The notes under the pieces are model-generated. The model worked only from the letters and a program-made list of their open reading frames with translations. It ran no database searches and had not been told where the DNA came from. From positions 1 to 64,000 of the forward strand of contig NZ_FOIC01000012.1 in assembly GCF_900111485.1 (NCBI RefSeq): a DNA stretch of 64,000 nt. Reading direction: 5' to 3'. The position numbers and the translations under genes were made by a program. The stretch comes from Natrinema hispanicum (GTDB taxonomy: Archaea; Halobacteriota; Halobacteria; Halobacteriales; Natrialbaceae). This document shows positions 1 through 7,619 of the stretch, one piece after another (within the stretch, counting starts at the first letter, position 1; each line of letters begins with the position of its first letter).

Positions 1-643
1 CGTCGAAGCCAAGCGCCATCCCGTAGGCGACGAAGCTGACGACCTCGTGGTCCGGAATTCCGGCGCTGTAGACGCGCAGCCCCTCGAGCAGGAAGCCACC
101 GATACCGAGGGCGAACAACGTCCAGATGAACAGATCGTCCTCGAGAGAGGTGTGGCGGTCCCAGAGACGGTGATTGCGGACCCAGTAGCGCCGGTAGAGG
201 GCCATGCCGATGCCGACGACGAACAGCAGGCCCATCGCATCGACCATGAACTGGTAGGCGAGATAGAAGTCACCGTTCCAAAATGAGAGGCCGAAGAGTT
301 TCTTCGCAGCGTACTCTTCGACCATCAGGATGGAGGTCGCGATAAACAGCGTCAGGAACCCCCAGAGGATAAACGAGTGCATCAAGCCGCCGTAGAGGTC
401 TCTGTTGAACTGCTTCTCGTTCGAAAGCACGATCTTGGCCGCGCTTACGACACGGCGTTGTAGATCATCGACACGAGGGAACGACTCACCATCGCCCTGT
501 GTATACCGGGCGAACCGCTGGTAGACACCGTAGGTGAAGACGGCAACCGTAACGAACGCAAGGAAATAAAACACCGCGTACTCGACACTGGTGATTCCCC
601 AGTATGTCTCCCTTGCGACGTCTGCCTGTGCTAACGTATTCAT
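1..643 (-). CDS. Membrane Fe-S oxidoreductase, NarI/HdrE-like N-terminal domain (partial)
   Basis: The gene starts at 643 on the minus strand and runs off the left edge, so only about 214 N-terminal residues are visible. They hold at least four hydrophobic helices (VEYAVFYFLAF, HSFILWGFLTLFIATSI, FMVDAMGLLFVVGIGMAL, IWTLFALGIGGFLLEG). This is the pattern of the nitrate-reductase-gamma/HdrE-type heme b domain. A His in LMHSFILWG is a likely heme ligand. In haloarchaea such a domain is normally fused to a cytoplasmic CCG-domain Fe-S part related to HdrD/GlpC, which would lie outside the window; that part is inferred. An in-frame TGA just upstream supports the start. The likely role is quinone-linked electron transfer at the cytoplasmic membrane with an unknown partner. 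Confidence 0.72.
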   Translation of the reverse strand, partial: MNTLAQADVARETYWGITSVEYAVFYFLAFVTVAVFTYGVYQRFARYTQGDGESFPRVDDLQRRVVSAAKIVLSNEKQFNRDLYGGLMHSFILWGFLTLFIATSILMVEEYAAKKLFGLSFWNGDFYLAYQFMVDAMGLLFVVGIGMALYRRYWVRNHRLWDRHTSLEDDLFIWTLFALGIGGFLLEGLRVYSAGIPDHEVVSFVAYGMALGFD

Positions 644-788
644 GCACAATGAGGTGGGTGGCTGTGACTTAATTCTTGTTACACTCGTAGCCGATCCCGT
701 TGCAGTCTTGCGGAAATTCCATCACTATTTTTAGTTTATAACATCGGTCTGCGTTCGACTACCCGTTCTCAACGTTATCTGGCAACAG

Positions 789-813
789 GCTTAAATAGAC
801 TCCCGTCGGGAGT
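789..813 (+). promoter_or_regulatory. TATA-like box plus 15-bp inverted repeat before the Cmi4-like gene
   Basis: A haloarchaeal TATA-like element (GCTTAAATAG, about 789-798) is followed at once by ACTCCC-GTC-GGGAGT (799-813), a perfect 6-bp inverted repeat. The repeat lies between the TATA box and the ATG at 822, where the transcription start is expected. That is a classic place for a repressor operator. The function is inferred. Confidence 0.5.
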
Positions 814-821
814 GTCCACCC

Positions 822-1412
822 ATGAACGAGAAAACTGAGGAACTCCGTGATATCTTCACCGACGTGACCGACGGCGAGGACACCATCACCGAATCACAGG
901 AGGATACCCGCGGCTCGCTCGAGCGAGACGAGCGATCGGACGAAGAACGCCTCCGCAGCGTCGTCCAGCAGATGCGCGAGCGCTACGCGTTCGAGACGCC
1001 GCTGTCCGACGACGAGTTGATCACGGTCGCACGAGGGTTCTACGACGACCGAACCGACGCCGACCTCGCTGCCGAGTTGGCGGTCCACGAAGACGTGATT
1101 TTCGACGCGCGGCTGTCCTTGCATCTCATCGATGAGGACGACGCCGACGAAATCGACCTCGCGGTGATCCGCGATCGCGAGGAAGACGACGCGGCGCTCG
1201 CCGCAGAATACGACGTTAGCGAGTCTCAGATCCGTCGGCACCGCCGCGTCGCCGAGGCACAGACCCAGTCCCGAACGGCCAACGACCGCTACCGCGACGA
1301 GTTCGACAGCATCCTTGCCGACGCCGACATCACCGAGCGCATGACCACTGACGTCCGCGAAGACGGCCTCGAGGACGCGACGGAGGGCATGGAAACGGAC
1401 GTGGACTTCTAG
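822..1412 (+). CDS. Conditioned medium-induced protein 4-like (Cmi4) haloarchaeal protein
   Basis: A 196-residue, very acidic soluble protein without signal peptide or membrane segment. From memory it matches the haloarchaeal family annotated as conditioned medium-induced protein 4; the biochemical role is not known. Two regions look like small helix-turn-helix units: one around residues 60-95 (PLSDDELITVARGFYDDRTDADLAAELAVHEDVIFDAR) and one around 105-140 (DEIDLAVIRDREEDDAALAAEYDVSESQIRRHRRV). These repeat the pattern of a helix, then AAEL/AAEYxV, then a recognition-like helix. A DNA-binding or transcription-related role is therefore plausible but inferred. The start is supported by a TATA box 25-33 bases upstream. 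The gene stands alone and is followed by a hairpin cluster. Confidence 0.6.
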   Translation: MNEKTEELRDIFTDVTDGEDTITESQEDTRGSLERDERSDEERLRSVVQQMRERYAFETPLSDDELITVARGFYDDRTDADLAAELAVHEDVIFDARLSLHLIDEDDADEIDLAVIRDREEDDAALAAEYDVSESQIRRHRRVAEAQTQSRTANDRYRDEFDSILADADITERMTTDVREDGLEDATEGMETDVDF

Positions 1413-1439
1413 AACCAACCTTTTACCCTGCGGTCTGCC

Positions 1440-1534
1440 GCGAGCGAGGCGTTTCGCGCCTCGCTCGCAGCGTCCCTCGGTAAAATCTCGAGAGAGCGAA
1501 GCTCTCTCGGACCTCGCGGGAGCTTCGCTCCCGC
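1440..1534. repeat. Cluster of three consecutive perfect stem-loops
   Basis: Three perfect inverted repeats follow each other between two plus-strand genes: 1440-1468 (12-bp arms, 5-base loop), 1489-1509 (9-bp arms, GAA loop) and 1516-1534 (8-bp arms, TTC loop). The sequence is built from GCGAGCGAAGCTCGC-like units common in haloarchaeal intergenic DNA. They could act in termination, mRNA 3'-end stability or as REP-like DNA. No U-tract follows directly. Confidence 0.6.
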
Positions 1535-1690
1535 TTAGGGTTGATCAAAAGCACTCTTCCCTCCGTTCCGCTCACTGCGTTCGCTCCACATCGGTCGTCG
1601 GCCCGCTCGCTCCCTTTAGTCGCTCGCGGATGCAACTCTGTTCTTTCACCTACGCGAGCCTTTATATAGGAAAGCGGGACCAGACGGCCC

Positions 1691-2377
1691 ATGACCCAAA
1701 CCCATGTCGCGTTCAGCGACCTCCGAACCGCCGCCTACTGTGCGCGAAAGTGTTACTATCAGCGCGCGCTGCCGGCCGAAGAGCGCGAGCCACCGCCGGA
1801 AGTCGAGGCGATCCGCGCACTCGAGCCTCGCTATGAATCCCTGCTTGAGGCCTCGCCGGATGCCCTCGCGTCGGAGCCGATCGCCATCTCGCCCGGTCGC
1901 TACCGCGAGCGGCTGGCGGCGACGAGACAGCGCCTCGAGGACACAGGCGACTGGGAACGGCTTCGGAATCCCGACGAGCGGGACGTGTTCGCGACTGGCC
2001 GCCACTGTCGTGGAATCGTTCACAAGGTGCTCGCTGACCCGCTCGAGCCGGTGGTGCTTTCGTCGGGTGCGCCGCCCGAAACCGGCGTCTGGCAATCGCA
2101 GTCGGTTCACGCGGTCGCGGCTGCGAAAGCACTCGCCTGGGAGCATCAAGAATCGGTCGAGCGAGCCTGGCTCGAGTATCCTGCCTACGGTGTGATCCGG
2201 TCGCTCGACATGACGACCAGACGGAAAGCCCAGTATCGCAGCGCACTTCGGACGGTGCGCGAGTTGGACGGGCCACCGCCGCGGACGACGGCCCGTTCGA
2301 AATGCAACGCCTGTGAGTTCGCTTCGGAGTGTGGGGTCAAAACGCGGACCTTGCGGTCACTGCTGGGACTCGGCTAA
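1691..2377 (+). CDS. Orphan Cas4-like protein with degenerate nuclease motif
   Basis: A 228-residue protein with the Cas4 (DUF83, RecB-like PD-(D/E)XK nuclease) layout: Cys17 near the N terminus and a C-terminal cluster Cys205, Cys208, Cys214, together the usual four ligands of a 4Fe-4S cluster. The central nuclease region does not keep the catalytic residues: where GxxD and ExK are expected, the sequence reads GIVHKV (about 108-113) and VVLSSG (121-126). The fold and cluster may remain while the nuclease activity is probably lost. No CRISPR array or other cas gene is in the window. Haloarchaea carry such standalone copies; their role is unknown. A TTTATATA box at about 1660 supports the start at 1691. 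The gene converges with the tsaC-like gene, 8 bases apart. Confidence 0.68.
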   Translation: MTQTHVAFSDLRTAAYCARKCYYQRALPAEEREPPPEVEAIRALEPRYESLLEASPDALASEPIAISPGRYRERLAATRQRLEDTGDWERLRNPDERDVFATGRHCRGIVHKVLADPLEPVVLSSGAPPETGVWQSQSVHAVAAAKALAWEHQESVERAWLEYPAYGVIRSLDMTTRRKAQYRSALRTVRELDGPPPRTTARSKCNACEFASECGVKTRTLRSLLGLG

Positions 2378-2385
2378 CGGGTCGA

Positions 2386-2970
2386 TCAGTGCGTCTCGAG
2401 CCAGGTCTCGATTTCGTCGGCTTGCGCGCCCCGGCGGTGGATCGTCGCCGACGAGACGTCGACGACGGTACTCTCGGTGCCGTCCGTTTCGCCGCCGTCG
2501 AGAACGACTGCGGCGGCCTCGCGGATCTCGGGATCGAGGTCGCCGGGTTCCCGGACGCTCGGTCGACCGCTCACGTTCGCGCTCGTCGCCGTAATCGGCG
2601 TGCCGGCGCGCTCACAGAGTCTGAGCGCGATGGGATGATCCGGCACGCGGACCCCGACGCGGTCGCGACCCGCGGTGAGTTCGTCCGGGACACTCTCGCG
2701 TCGCCGACAGAGGACCGTCACGGGTCCGGGCAGAAACGTCGCCATGAATTGCCGTTCCCGTTCGGTCGCGCGGACGTACTGCAGCGCCGACGGCACCGAC
2801 GGCACCGCAAACGACAGTGGCTTCGATCGATCGCGTCCTTTCACCTCGAAGACCCGCTCGACGGCGTCGGGCTCGAGTGCCGCCGCGCCGAGGCCGTAGA
2901 CGGTCTCGGTGGGGTAGACGACGAGATCCCCGGTGTCGATCGCCTCGGCTGCACGGTCGAATTCGCTCAT
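2386..2970 (-). CDS. L-threonylcarbamoyladenylate synthase (Sua5/YrdC/YwlC family)
   Basis: A 194-residue cytoplasmic enzyme that makes threonylcarbamoyl-AMP from threonine, bicarbonate and ATP, the first step of t6A modification at tRNA position 37. Family motifs are clear: VVYPTETVYGLGA at the start, KGRDRSKPLSF at about 44-54, LPGPVTVL, VGVRVPDHP and TSANVSGRPS. The length is that of the short YrdC-type form without the C-terminal Sua5 domain. I chose the ATG at 2970 because the family begins immediately before the TETVYGLG motif and the longer reading upstream is low-complexity. It is followed downstream by the convergent Cas4-like gene. Confidence 0.9.
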   Translation of the reverse strand: MSEFDRAAEAIDTGDLVVYPTETVYGLGAAALEPDAVERVFEVKGRDRSKPLSFAVPSVPSALQYVRATERERQFMATFLPGPVTVLCRRRESVPDELTAGRDRVGVRVPDHPIALRLCERAGTPITATSANVSGRPSVREPGDLDPEIREAAAVVLDGGETDGTESTVVDVSSATIHRRGAQADEIETWLETH

Positions 2971-3022
2971 TCGATTCGAACTCGGCCGATCTCGAGCAAA
3001 AAGCTGTCGCTCGGGGCTGTGC

Positions 3023-3538
3023 TCACTTGAGACCGAGGTCGGTCTCGAGGTGGTCGTAGTCGGGGAACTCGGGCCAGTCGGTGGCGACCCACGCACTCTC
3101 GACGGTGCGAGCCGCATCGATCGCGAAGAAGGCGATACGGGGTTCGCTGATGCCGGTCATCCCGTCGAGGTCGTGGGCGATGCCGTAGGACTCGGCGACC
3201 TCGTTTCCGGGATCGGCAAAAAACCGGAAGGGGTAGTCGTTGTCCTCGAGAAACCGCGTGACTTCGTAGGGAGTCGAGGCCGTGAGGCCGACGACTTGAC
3301 CCACACGCTCGTCCCAGTCGCGGGCCGTGAGTTCGTCCCAGACGTACTTGGCGAGAAAGGAGCCCGTCATCGGCGTGAACACGAGGACGGTCGGCCCATC
3401 GTGCTCCTCGACGAGCGCTGCGAGCGATCGGTCCTCCCAGAACTCGTCGGTGACCAGCGGCCGAGTGAATGCGGGGGCGGAGTCGCCGGGTTCAGGATGG
3501 TCTGCTGGGCCGAGATCGACGACGTCGAAGCCGAGCAT
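3023..3538 (-). CDS. Cysteine-free redoxin (AhpC/TSA-like fold)
   Basis: A 171-residue protein with the peroxiredoxin/thioredoxin-like layout: PGDSAPAFTRPL at the N terminus, then GPTVLVFTPMTGSFLAKYVWDEL (48-70), VVGLTASTPYEVTRFLEDNDYPFRFFADPGNEVAESYGI in the middle, and a C-terminal SEPRIAFFAIDAARTV strand region. The protein contains no cysteine. At the usual peroxidatic site TxxC it reads SFLA, so Cys is replaced by Ala63. Thiol peroxidase activity is therefore not expected; a structural or partner-binding role is inferred. Its start overlaps the stop of the glutaredoxin gene upstream by one base (TAATG), so the two are cotranscribed. Confidence 0.78.
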   Translation of the reverse strand: MLGFDVVDLGPADHPEPGDSAPAFTRPLVTDEFWEDRSLAALVEEHDGPTVLVFTPMTGSFLAKYVWDELTARDWDERVGQVVGLTASTPYEVTRFLEDNDYPFRFFADPGNEVAESYGIAHDLDGMTGISEPRIAFFAIDAARTVESAWVATDWPEFPDYDHLETDLGLK

Positions 3539-3849
3539 TAGTCCCCACCTCCTGCACTCGCTGCGGCTGCGTCGGGACGGTCGGCGTCACTGTCGCCGTA
3601 GGTCGTCTCGAGATAGCCGACGATGTTTTCGCTCTCGGCCATTGTGACGCCGGTAGTGGCGTCGACGATGACGGGGACGGTCCGAACGCCGGCGACGCGT
3701 TTGACGACGTCCCGGTCGGAATGCATCGGTTCGACGAACCGCGATCGGTAGTCGAGATCGTACTCGCCTAACAGCCGGGCGACCCGCTCGCAGAACGGAC
3801 AGCCCTGCAGCCGGTAAAACGTAATCGGTGGCTCGGCGGTCTCACTCAT
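3538..3849 (-). CDS. Glutaredoxin / GST N-terminal-domain protein with CPFC motif
   Basis: A 103-residue thioredoxin-fold protein. The redox motif Cys17-Pro-Phe-Cys20 follows the first strand (ITFYRLQG), and TVPVIVD carries the cis-Pro after VAGVR. ESENIVGYLETTYG gives the C-terminal helix seen in glutathione S-transferase N-terminal domains. It probably performs dithiol-disulfide exchange in the cytoplasm; haloarchaea use gamma-glutamylcysteine rather than glutathione, so that is the likely low-molecular-weight partner (established for the group, inferred here). The start at 3849 removes six residues of a longer reading and begins with the family-like MSETAEPP. It is cotranscribed with the cysteine-free redoxin. 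Confidence 0.82.
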   Translation of the reverse strand: MSETAEPPITFYRLQGCPFCERVARLLGEYDLDYRSRFVEPMHSDRDVVKRVAGVRTVPVIVDATTGVTMAESENIVGYLETTYGDSDADRPDAAAASAGGGD

Positions 3850-3961
3850 GGGCGAATGTAGCGCCAACGACCGGGTAAACGTGTCGTCGGCGGCGGCGAT
3901 GGCCGTTAGTGATCCTCGAATAGGAAACTGTTAACCGATTCAGGGATAAGGCTGTATATCA

Positions 3962-5365
3962 ATGGCGTTGTCTCCGCCCCTCGAGGCCGTGTTGGCTGTC
4001 TATGAGGTCCCGCTGGTGGGACTCGAGATCGATCAGTCGGTGGTGACGATCCTCGGAGCGCTCGCCCTCGTCGGACTTGTTGGTCTCTCAGCGTTCTTCT
4101 CGTCATCCGAAATCGCGCTGTTTTCGATCCCGAAACACCGCGTGGAAGGAATGGCCGAAGACGGGATTCCTGGCGCAGAGCGCGTGAAGGCGCTCAAGGA
4201 GGACCCGCATCGGCTGCTCGTGACGATCCTCGTCGGGAACAACATCGTCAACATCGCGATGTCGTCGATCGCGACGGCGATCCTCGGGTTGTACCTCGGT
4301 GGTCTGACGGCCGTGACAGTTGCCACGCTCGGGATTACCGCTGTCGTCTTGCTGTTCGGCGAGAGCGCACCCAAGTCCTATGCGGTCGAGAACACCGAAT
4401 CCTGGTCGATTCGCGTCGCCGGGCCGCTGAAAGTCGCCGAGAAGCTGATGTTCCCGCTCGTCGTCCTCTTCGATTATCTCACCAGACAGATCAACCGACT
4501 GACCGGCTCGACGGGGGCAATCGAGACGCCCTACGTCACCCGCGACGAGATTCAGGAGATGATCGAGTCCGGCGAGCGTGAGGGCGTCTTAGAGGAAGAA
4601 GAACACGAGATGCTCCAGCGGATATTTCGATTTAACAACACGATCGTCAAAGAGGTCATGACGCCACGACTGGACATGACGGCCGTCCCGAAAGACGCCG
4701 ACATCGACGAAGCGATCGAGACCTGTATCCAGAGCGGCCACGCTCGCGTACCGGTCTACGAGGGCAGCCTCGACAACGTGCAGGGAGTCGTCCACATCCG
4801 CGATCTCGTCCGCGATCTCAACTACGGCGAGTCCGGCACCGACGAACTCGAGCTCGCCGATCTCATCCAGCCGACGCTGCACGTTCCCGAGTCGAAAAAC
4901 GTCGACGAGTTGCTCTCGGAGATGCGCGAGAACCGGATGCACATGGCGCTCGTCATCGACGAGTTCGGTACCACCGAGGGACTGGTGACCATGGAGGACA
5001 TGATCGAGGAGATCGTCGGTGAGATCTTAGAGGGTGGCGAGGAACAGCCGATCGAGGCGATCGACGAGGATACTGTCCTCGTCCGTGGCGAGGTCAACAT
5101 CGAGGACGTCAACGAAACCCTCGAGATCGATCTGCCCGAGGGCCAAGAGTTCGAGACGATTGCCGGCTTTATTTTCAACCGCGCAGGTCGACTCGTCGAG
5201 GAGGGCGAGGAGATCACCTACGACGGTGTCCGCATTACGGTCGAGACCGTCGAGAACACGCGGATCATGAAAGCGCGACTCAAGAAACTGGCGGTGCCCG
5301 ACGACGACGCTGCAGCGGAACACGACGAGACAAATCCGGTGGAGATCGACGAGAACAATACGTAA
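3962..5365 (+). CDS. CNNM/CorC-type membrane transporter (DUF21-CBS-CorC_HlyC)
   Basis: A 467-residue protein of the hemolysin-C/CorC/CNNM family. Order of domains: a short N-terminal lead, a DUF21 membrane domain with three to four helices (about 25-165, including SAFFSSSEIALFSIPKHR and ILVGNNIVNIAMSSIATAILG), a CBS pair (about 205-345, beginning VMTPRLDMTAVPKDADI and containing HMALVIDEFGTTEGLVTMEDMIEEIVGEI) and a C-terminal CorC_HlyC domain (about 360-440, with FETIAGFIFNRAGRLVEEGEEI). Family members are linked to Mg2+ or other divalent cation transport or sensing; the exact ion is not visible. It is a stand-alone gene converging with the membrane protein at 5377. Confidence 0.88.
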   Translation: MALSPPLEAVLAVYEVPLVGLEIDQSVVTILGALALVGLVGLSAFFSSSEIALFSIPKHRVEGMAEDGIPGAERVKALKEDPHRLLVTILVGNNIVNIAMSSIATAILGLYLGGLTAVTVATLGITAVVLLFGESAPKSYAVENTESWSIRVAGPLKVAEKLMFPLVVLFDYLTRQINRLTGSTGAIETPYVTRDEIQEMIESGEREGVLEEEEHEMLQRIFRFNNTIVKEVMTPRLDMTAVPKDADIDEAIETCIQSGHARVPVYEGSLDNVQGVVHIRDLVRDLNYGESGTDELELADLIQPTLHVPESKNVDELLSEMRENRMHMALVIDEFGTTEGLVTMEDMIEEIVGEILEGGEEQPIEAIDEDTVLVRGEVNIEDVNETLEIDLPEGQEFETIAGFIFNRAGRLVEEGEEITYDGVRITVETVENTRIMKARLKKLAVPDDDAAAEHDETNPVEIDENNT

Positions 5366-5376
5366 TCGCGTCGCGG

Positions 5377-6096
5377 TTACTGCTCCCCGTTGACGATCGC
5401 TGCGACATCGCGTGCGACTGCGGGCGGGACGACGAGTCGACGCGGCCCTTGGACGTACTGTCCGCCCGGCTGGGCGTAGCGAAGCGACAACACGGCGGCA
5501 TCGCCGATCGGGCGAACCGAGACGTCCTCGATCACCGCGAGATCGATCGCCTGTTTCGGCTCGTAGAGGTAGATCGTCTGCGCGTCGCGGTCGAACGTGC
5601 CGACCGACTGCAGAAACGAGGCCAGCACGAGCGCGACGAGCGCAAGCGGGAGTAACAGTGTGACCAGCGCGGTGAATGGGCTGGCACCGACAGCTAGCAA
5701 TTCGTTCTGTGAGATGTATCGGCCGATACCCAGCAGCGAGCCGATAATGATTCCCATCACAACAGTGCCGACGGCAGCGTCCATTGCCCGATCCAGGCGT
5801 GTCCCCGACGGGACATCGCCCGGGAGCCACTCGAGATAGCGCTCGGGCTCGTCCGTGGCGGCGAGTGCGAGGACCGTCGTGGCCAGCGCTGCGAGGAGGG
5901 CGATGACGACGATGCCACCGCCGACTCCGCTGGCCATTCGGTACAGCCGCCAACTGACGACGATACTGATCGCGGCGAAGAACGTGCTGACGCCGAAGGT
6001 CCAGAGCAGCCGAACGGTACGCGAAGTGTTCGCGTCACGTCGCCACTGGACCGCATCGTCGGGGAGTTCGGTGCCGTCGACGGCGTCCTCGTCCAT
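5377..6096 (-). CDS. Haloarchaeal four-helix membrane protein of unknown function
   Basis: A 239-residue protein I do not recognise by name. About residues 25-45 (TVRLLWTFGVSTFFAAISIVV), 52-75 (GIVVIALLAALATTVLALAA), 105-125 (VGTVVMGIIIGSLLGIG) and 135-165 (SPFTALVTLLLPLALVALVLASFL) are membrane helices. The C-terminal 70 residues are soluble and strand-rich (QTIYLYEPKQAIDLAVIEDVSVRPIGDAAVLSLRYAQPG) and resemble small PH-like domains appended to membrane proteins; that resemblance is only visual. The ATG at 6096 avoids 20 basic residues of a longer reading. It is convergent with the CNNM-like gene, 11 bases away. Confidence 0.65.
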   Translation of the reverse strand: MDEDAVDGTELPDDAVQWRRDANTSRTVRLLWTFGVSTFFAAISIVVSWRLYRMASGVGGGIVVIALLAALATTVLALAATDEPERYLEWLPGDVPSGTRLDRAMDAAVGTVVMGIIIGSLLGIGRYISQNELLAVGASPFTALVTLLLPLALVALVLASFLQSVGTFDRDAQTIYLYEPKQAIDLAVIEDVSVRPIGDAAVLSLRYAQPGGQYVQGPRRLVVPPAVARDVAAIVNGEQ

Positions 6097-6142
6097 ACTC
6101 GATGTCACGACCCGTCGTGTAAAGACCGTTCGATGTTGCTTG

Positions 6143-6252
6143 ATACTACCGGACAACAGTCAGTGACTACTCGATCGCGTCTCGACGGCTGTCGCTGTCG
6201 GCGACAGCGTCTCGAGTGCGATCGATGTCTGCACCGTTTTATCCGGCAGTAT
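6143..6252. repeat. 110-bp nested inverted-repeat element (TIR type, copy 1)
   Basis: The ends are ATACTACCGGACAA (left) and the inverted complement of ATACTGCCGGATAA (right). Inside lies a second inverted pair (TCGATCGCG near 6171 against GCGATCGA near 6221) around a perfect CGCTGTC-GGC-GACAGCG hairpin. The whole segment can fold into one long hairpin. A second element with nearly the same ends and length lies at 55977-56085. It has no coding capacity. The arrangement is MITE-like; no obvious target-site duplication is visible. Confidence 0.6.
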
Positions 6253-6271
6253 GAGGACCGCATCCGATCTG

Positions 6272-6345
6272 CTGTCAGTCAGTGCCGGTGGGATCGCGAC
6301 CCGGCCTGCGATTGCCCCGGGTAATTGGGACAGCAGCCCGTCTCA
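6272..6345 (+). repeat. Dispersed intergenic repeat, copy 1
   Basis: A 74-base copy of the repeat that starts CTGTCAGTCAGTGCC, has CCTGCG in the middle and ends GACAGCAGCCCGTCTCA. Its last bases form the stop codon of the phosphate permease gene (6343-6345 on the minus strand). It lies 19 bases from the inverted-repeat element at 6143-6252. Confidence 0.65.
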
Positions 6346-7533
6346 CAGCAGGAGTGCGCTGACAGCGGTGTAGCCGACGTAGGCGACGACGATCGAACCG
6401 GCGAGCGAGCCAACCCATGCGAGGACGGTCACTCCCATCTTGCGAGCGCTGACGCCACCGCCAGCGCCGGCCGCCGCGTACCCGCTGCCGATGATCGCGC
6501 TGACGATGATCTCGTTGAACGAGACCGGGATACCGAAGAACACCGCGGCCTGTGCGATAATAAACGAGGGGATCAGCGCCGCGATCGATCGGCGCGGCCC
6601 CAGCGAGGAGTAGTCCTGCGAGATCGCCTTGATCATCCGCGGTGCACCGGTCCACGACCCGAGCAGTAAGCCAAAGCCGCCGCCGACGAGCATCGCGAGC
6701 AACGGTAACTCGAGTTGGTTCGTGAGCGGAATCAATGGGCCGATCGCGAGCCCGACCTGACTGCCGCCGGCCGAGAAGGCCACGAGGCCGCCGAGGACGA
6801 GTAGGAAGTGCCGTTCGCCGCGTTCGGTTCCGTTGCCGAGATCGAGCGCGATCGCGCCCGCCCACAGCGACGCGATGAGCAGCGTGGCCACAGCGGTACC
6901 GGCAGCCGCGGGGACGGGGAGCGACCTGCCAGATACCTGTGCGATCGATGCGCCGCCGGCCCCCGAGCCGAGGATCGCGAACTCGATGTTGGCGACGATC
7001 GCGCCGACGATGGCGGCCAGCCCGATCACGAGGTGTTCCTCTGCGATCGCGTCGGCCCGCAGGGCTCGAGCGACCGCGTACGCGATAGAGCCGCCGACGA
7101 ACGGCGTCAGCACCCAGAGGGTGGCGATCTCGGTGTATTTCGCCCACGCTGGGTCGCCGCCCATGGCGAGGCCGGTCCCGATGACCGCGCCGGTGACGGT
7201 AAACGCCGTCGCGATCGGATACCCCGTGAATATGCCGGTCGCCACCAGCGCAGCCGCGATGAGCAAGGCGAGCGTGGCGGCGGTCGACGACAGTGTTACC
7301 CCACCGATGAGTTCGGTGCCGACCGCCTCGGAGACGTTTGCCCCCTGCAACACCGCGCCGGAAAAGCCAAGCAACCCGACGAGAAAGCCCGCTCGCATCA
7401 CCGAAATCGCGTTTGCGCCGACTGCCGGGGCAAACGGTGTCGACCCGCTCGAGCCGGCACCGATCGCCCAGGCCATGAAGAGACTCGCGACCGCGGCCAC
7501 GGCGAATGCGCCGGCTGTAGCGATATCGACCAT
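6343..7533 (-). CDS. PiT-family inorganic phosphate permease (first of two)
   Basis: A 396-residue integral membrane protein of the PiT/PHO4 family, which imports phosphate coupled to a cation. About ten hydrophobic helices are visible. The N-terminal signature MAWAIGAGSSGSTPFAPAVGANAISVMRAGFLVG and the internal repeat FSAGGSQVGLAIGPLIPLT in the second half show the two PD001131-type repeats of the family. The related gene at 22494 is a clear paralog. The start is the ATG at 7533. The stop lies inside a copy of the dispersed repeat, and the next gene upstream on the same strand (7620-8342) is 86 bases away, so the two could be cotranscribed. Confidence 0.88.
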   Translation of the reverse strand: MVDIATAGAFAVAAVASLFMAWAIGAGSSGSTPFAPAVGANAISVMRAGFLVGLLGFSGAVLQGANVSEAVGTELIGGVTLSSTAATLALLIAAALVATGIFTGYPIATAFTVTGAVIGTGLAMGGDPAWAKYTEIATLWVLTPFVGGSIAYAVARALRADAIAEEHLVIGLAAIVGAIVANIEFAILGSGAGGASIAQVSGRSLPVPAAAGTAVATLLIASLWAGAIALDLGNGTERGERHFLLVLGGLVAFSAGGSQVGLAIGPLIPLTNQLELPLLAMLVGGGFGLLLGSWTGAPRMIKAISQDYSSLGPRRSIAALIPSFIIAQAAVFFGIPVSFNEIIVSAIIGSGYAAAGAGGGVSARKMGVTVLAWVGSLAGSIVVAYVGYTAVSALLL

Positions 7534-7619
7534 CTACTCCCTTCCTATTGGATGTTCCTACAAGTGTGTGCCGACCTTCGGCTGGCGGTAGGGGCTCGCT
7601 GTCTCTTGTGCCGACGCGG

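Noticed and set aside
1691-2377. Cas4-like gene as a sign of a CRISPR-Cas locus
   Set aside because: No repeat-spacer array and no cas1, cas2 or effector genes occur in the window.
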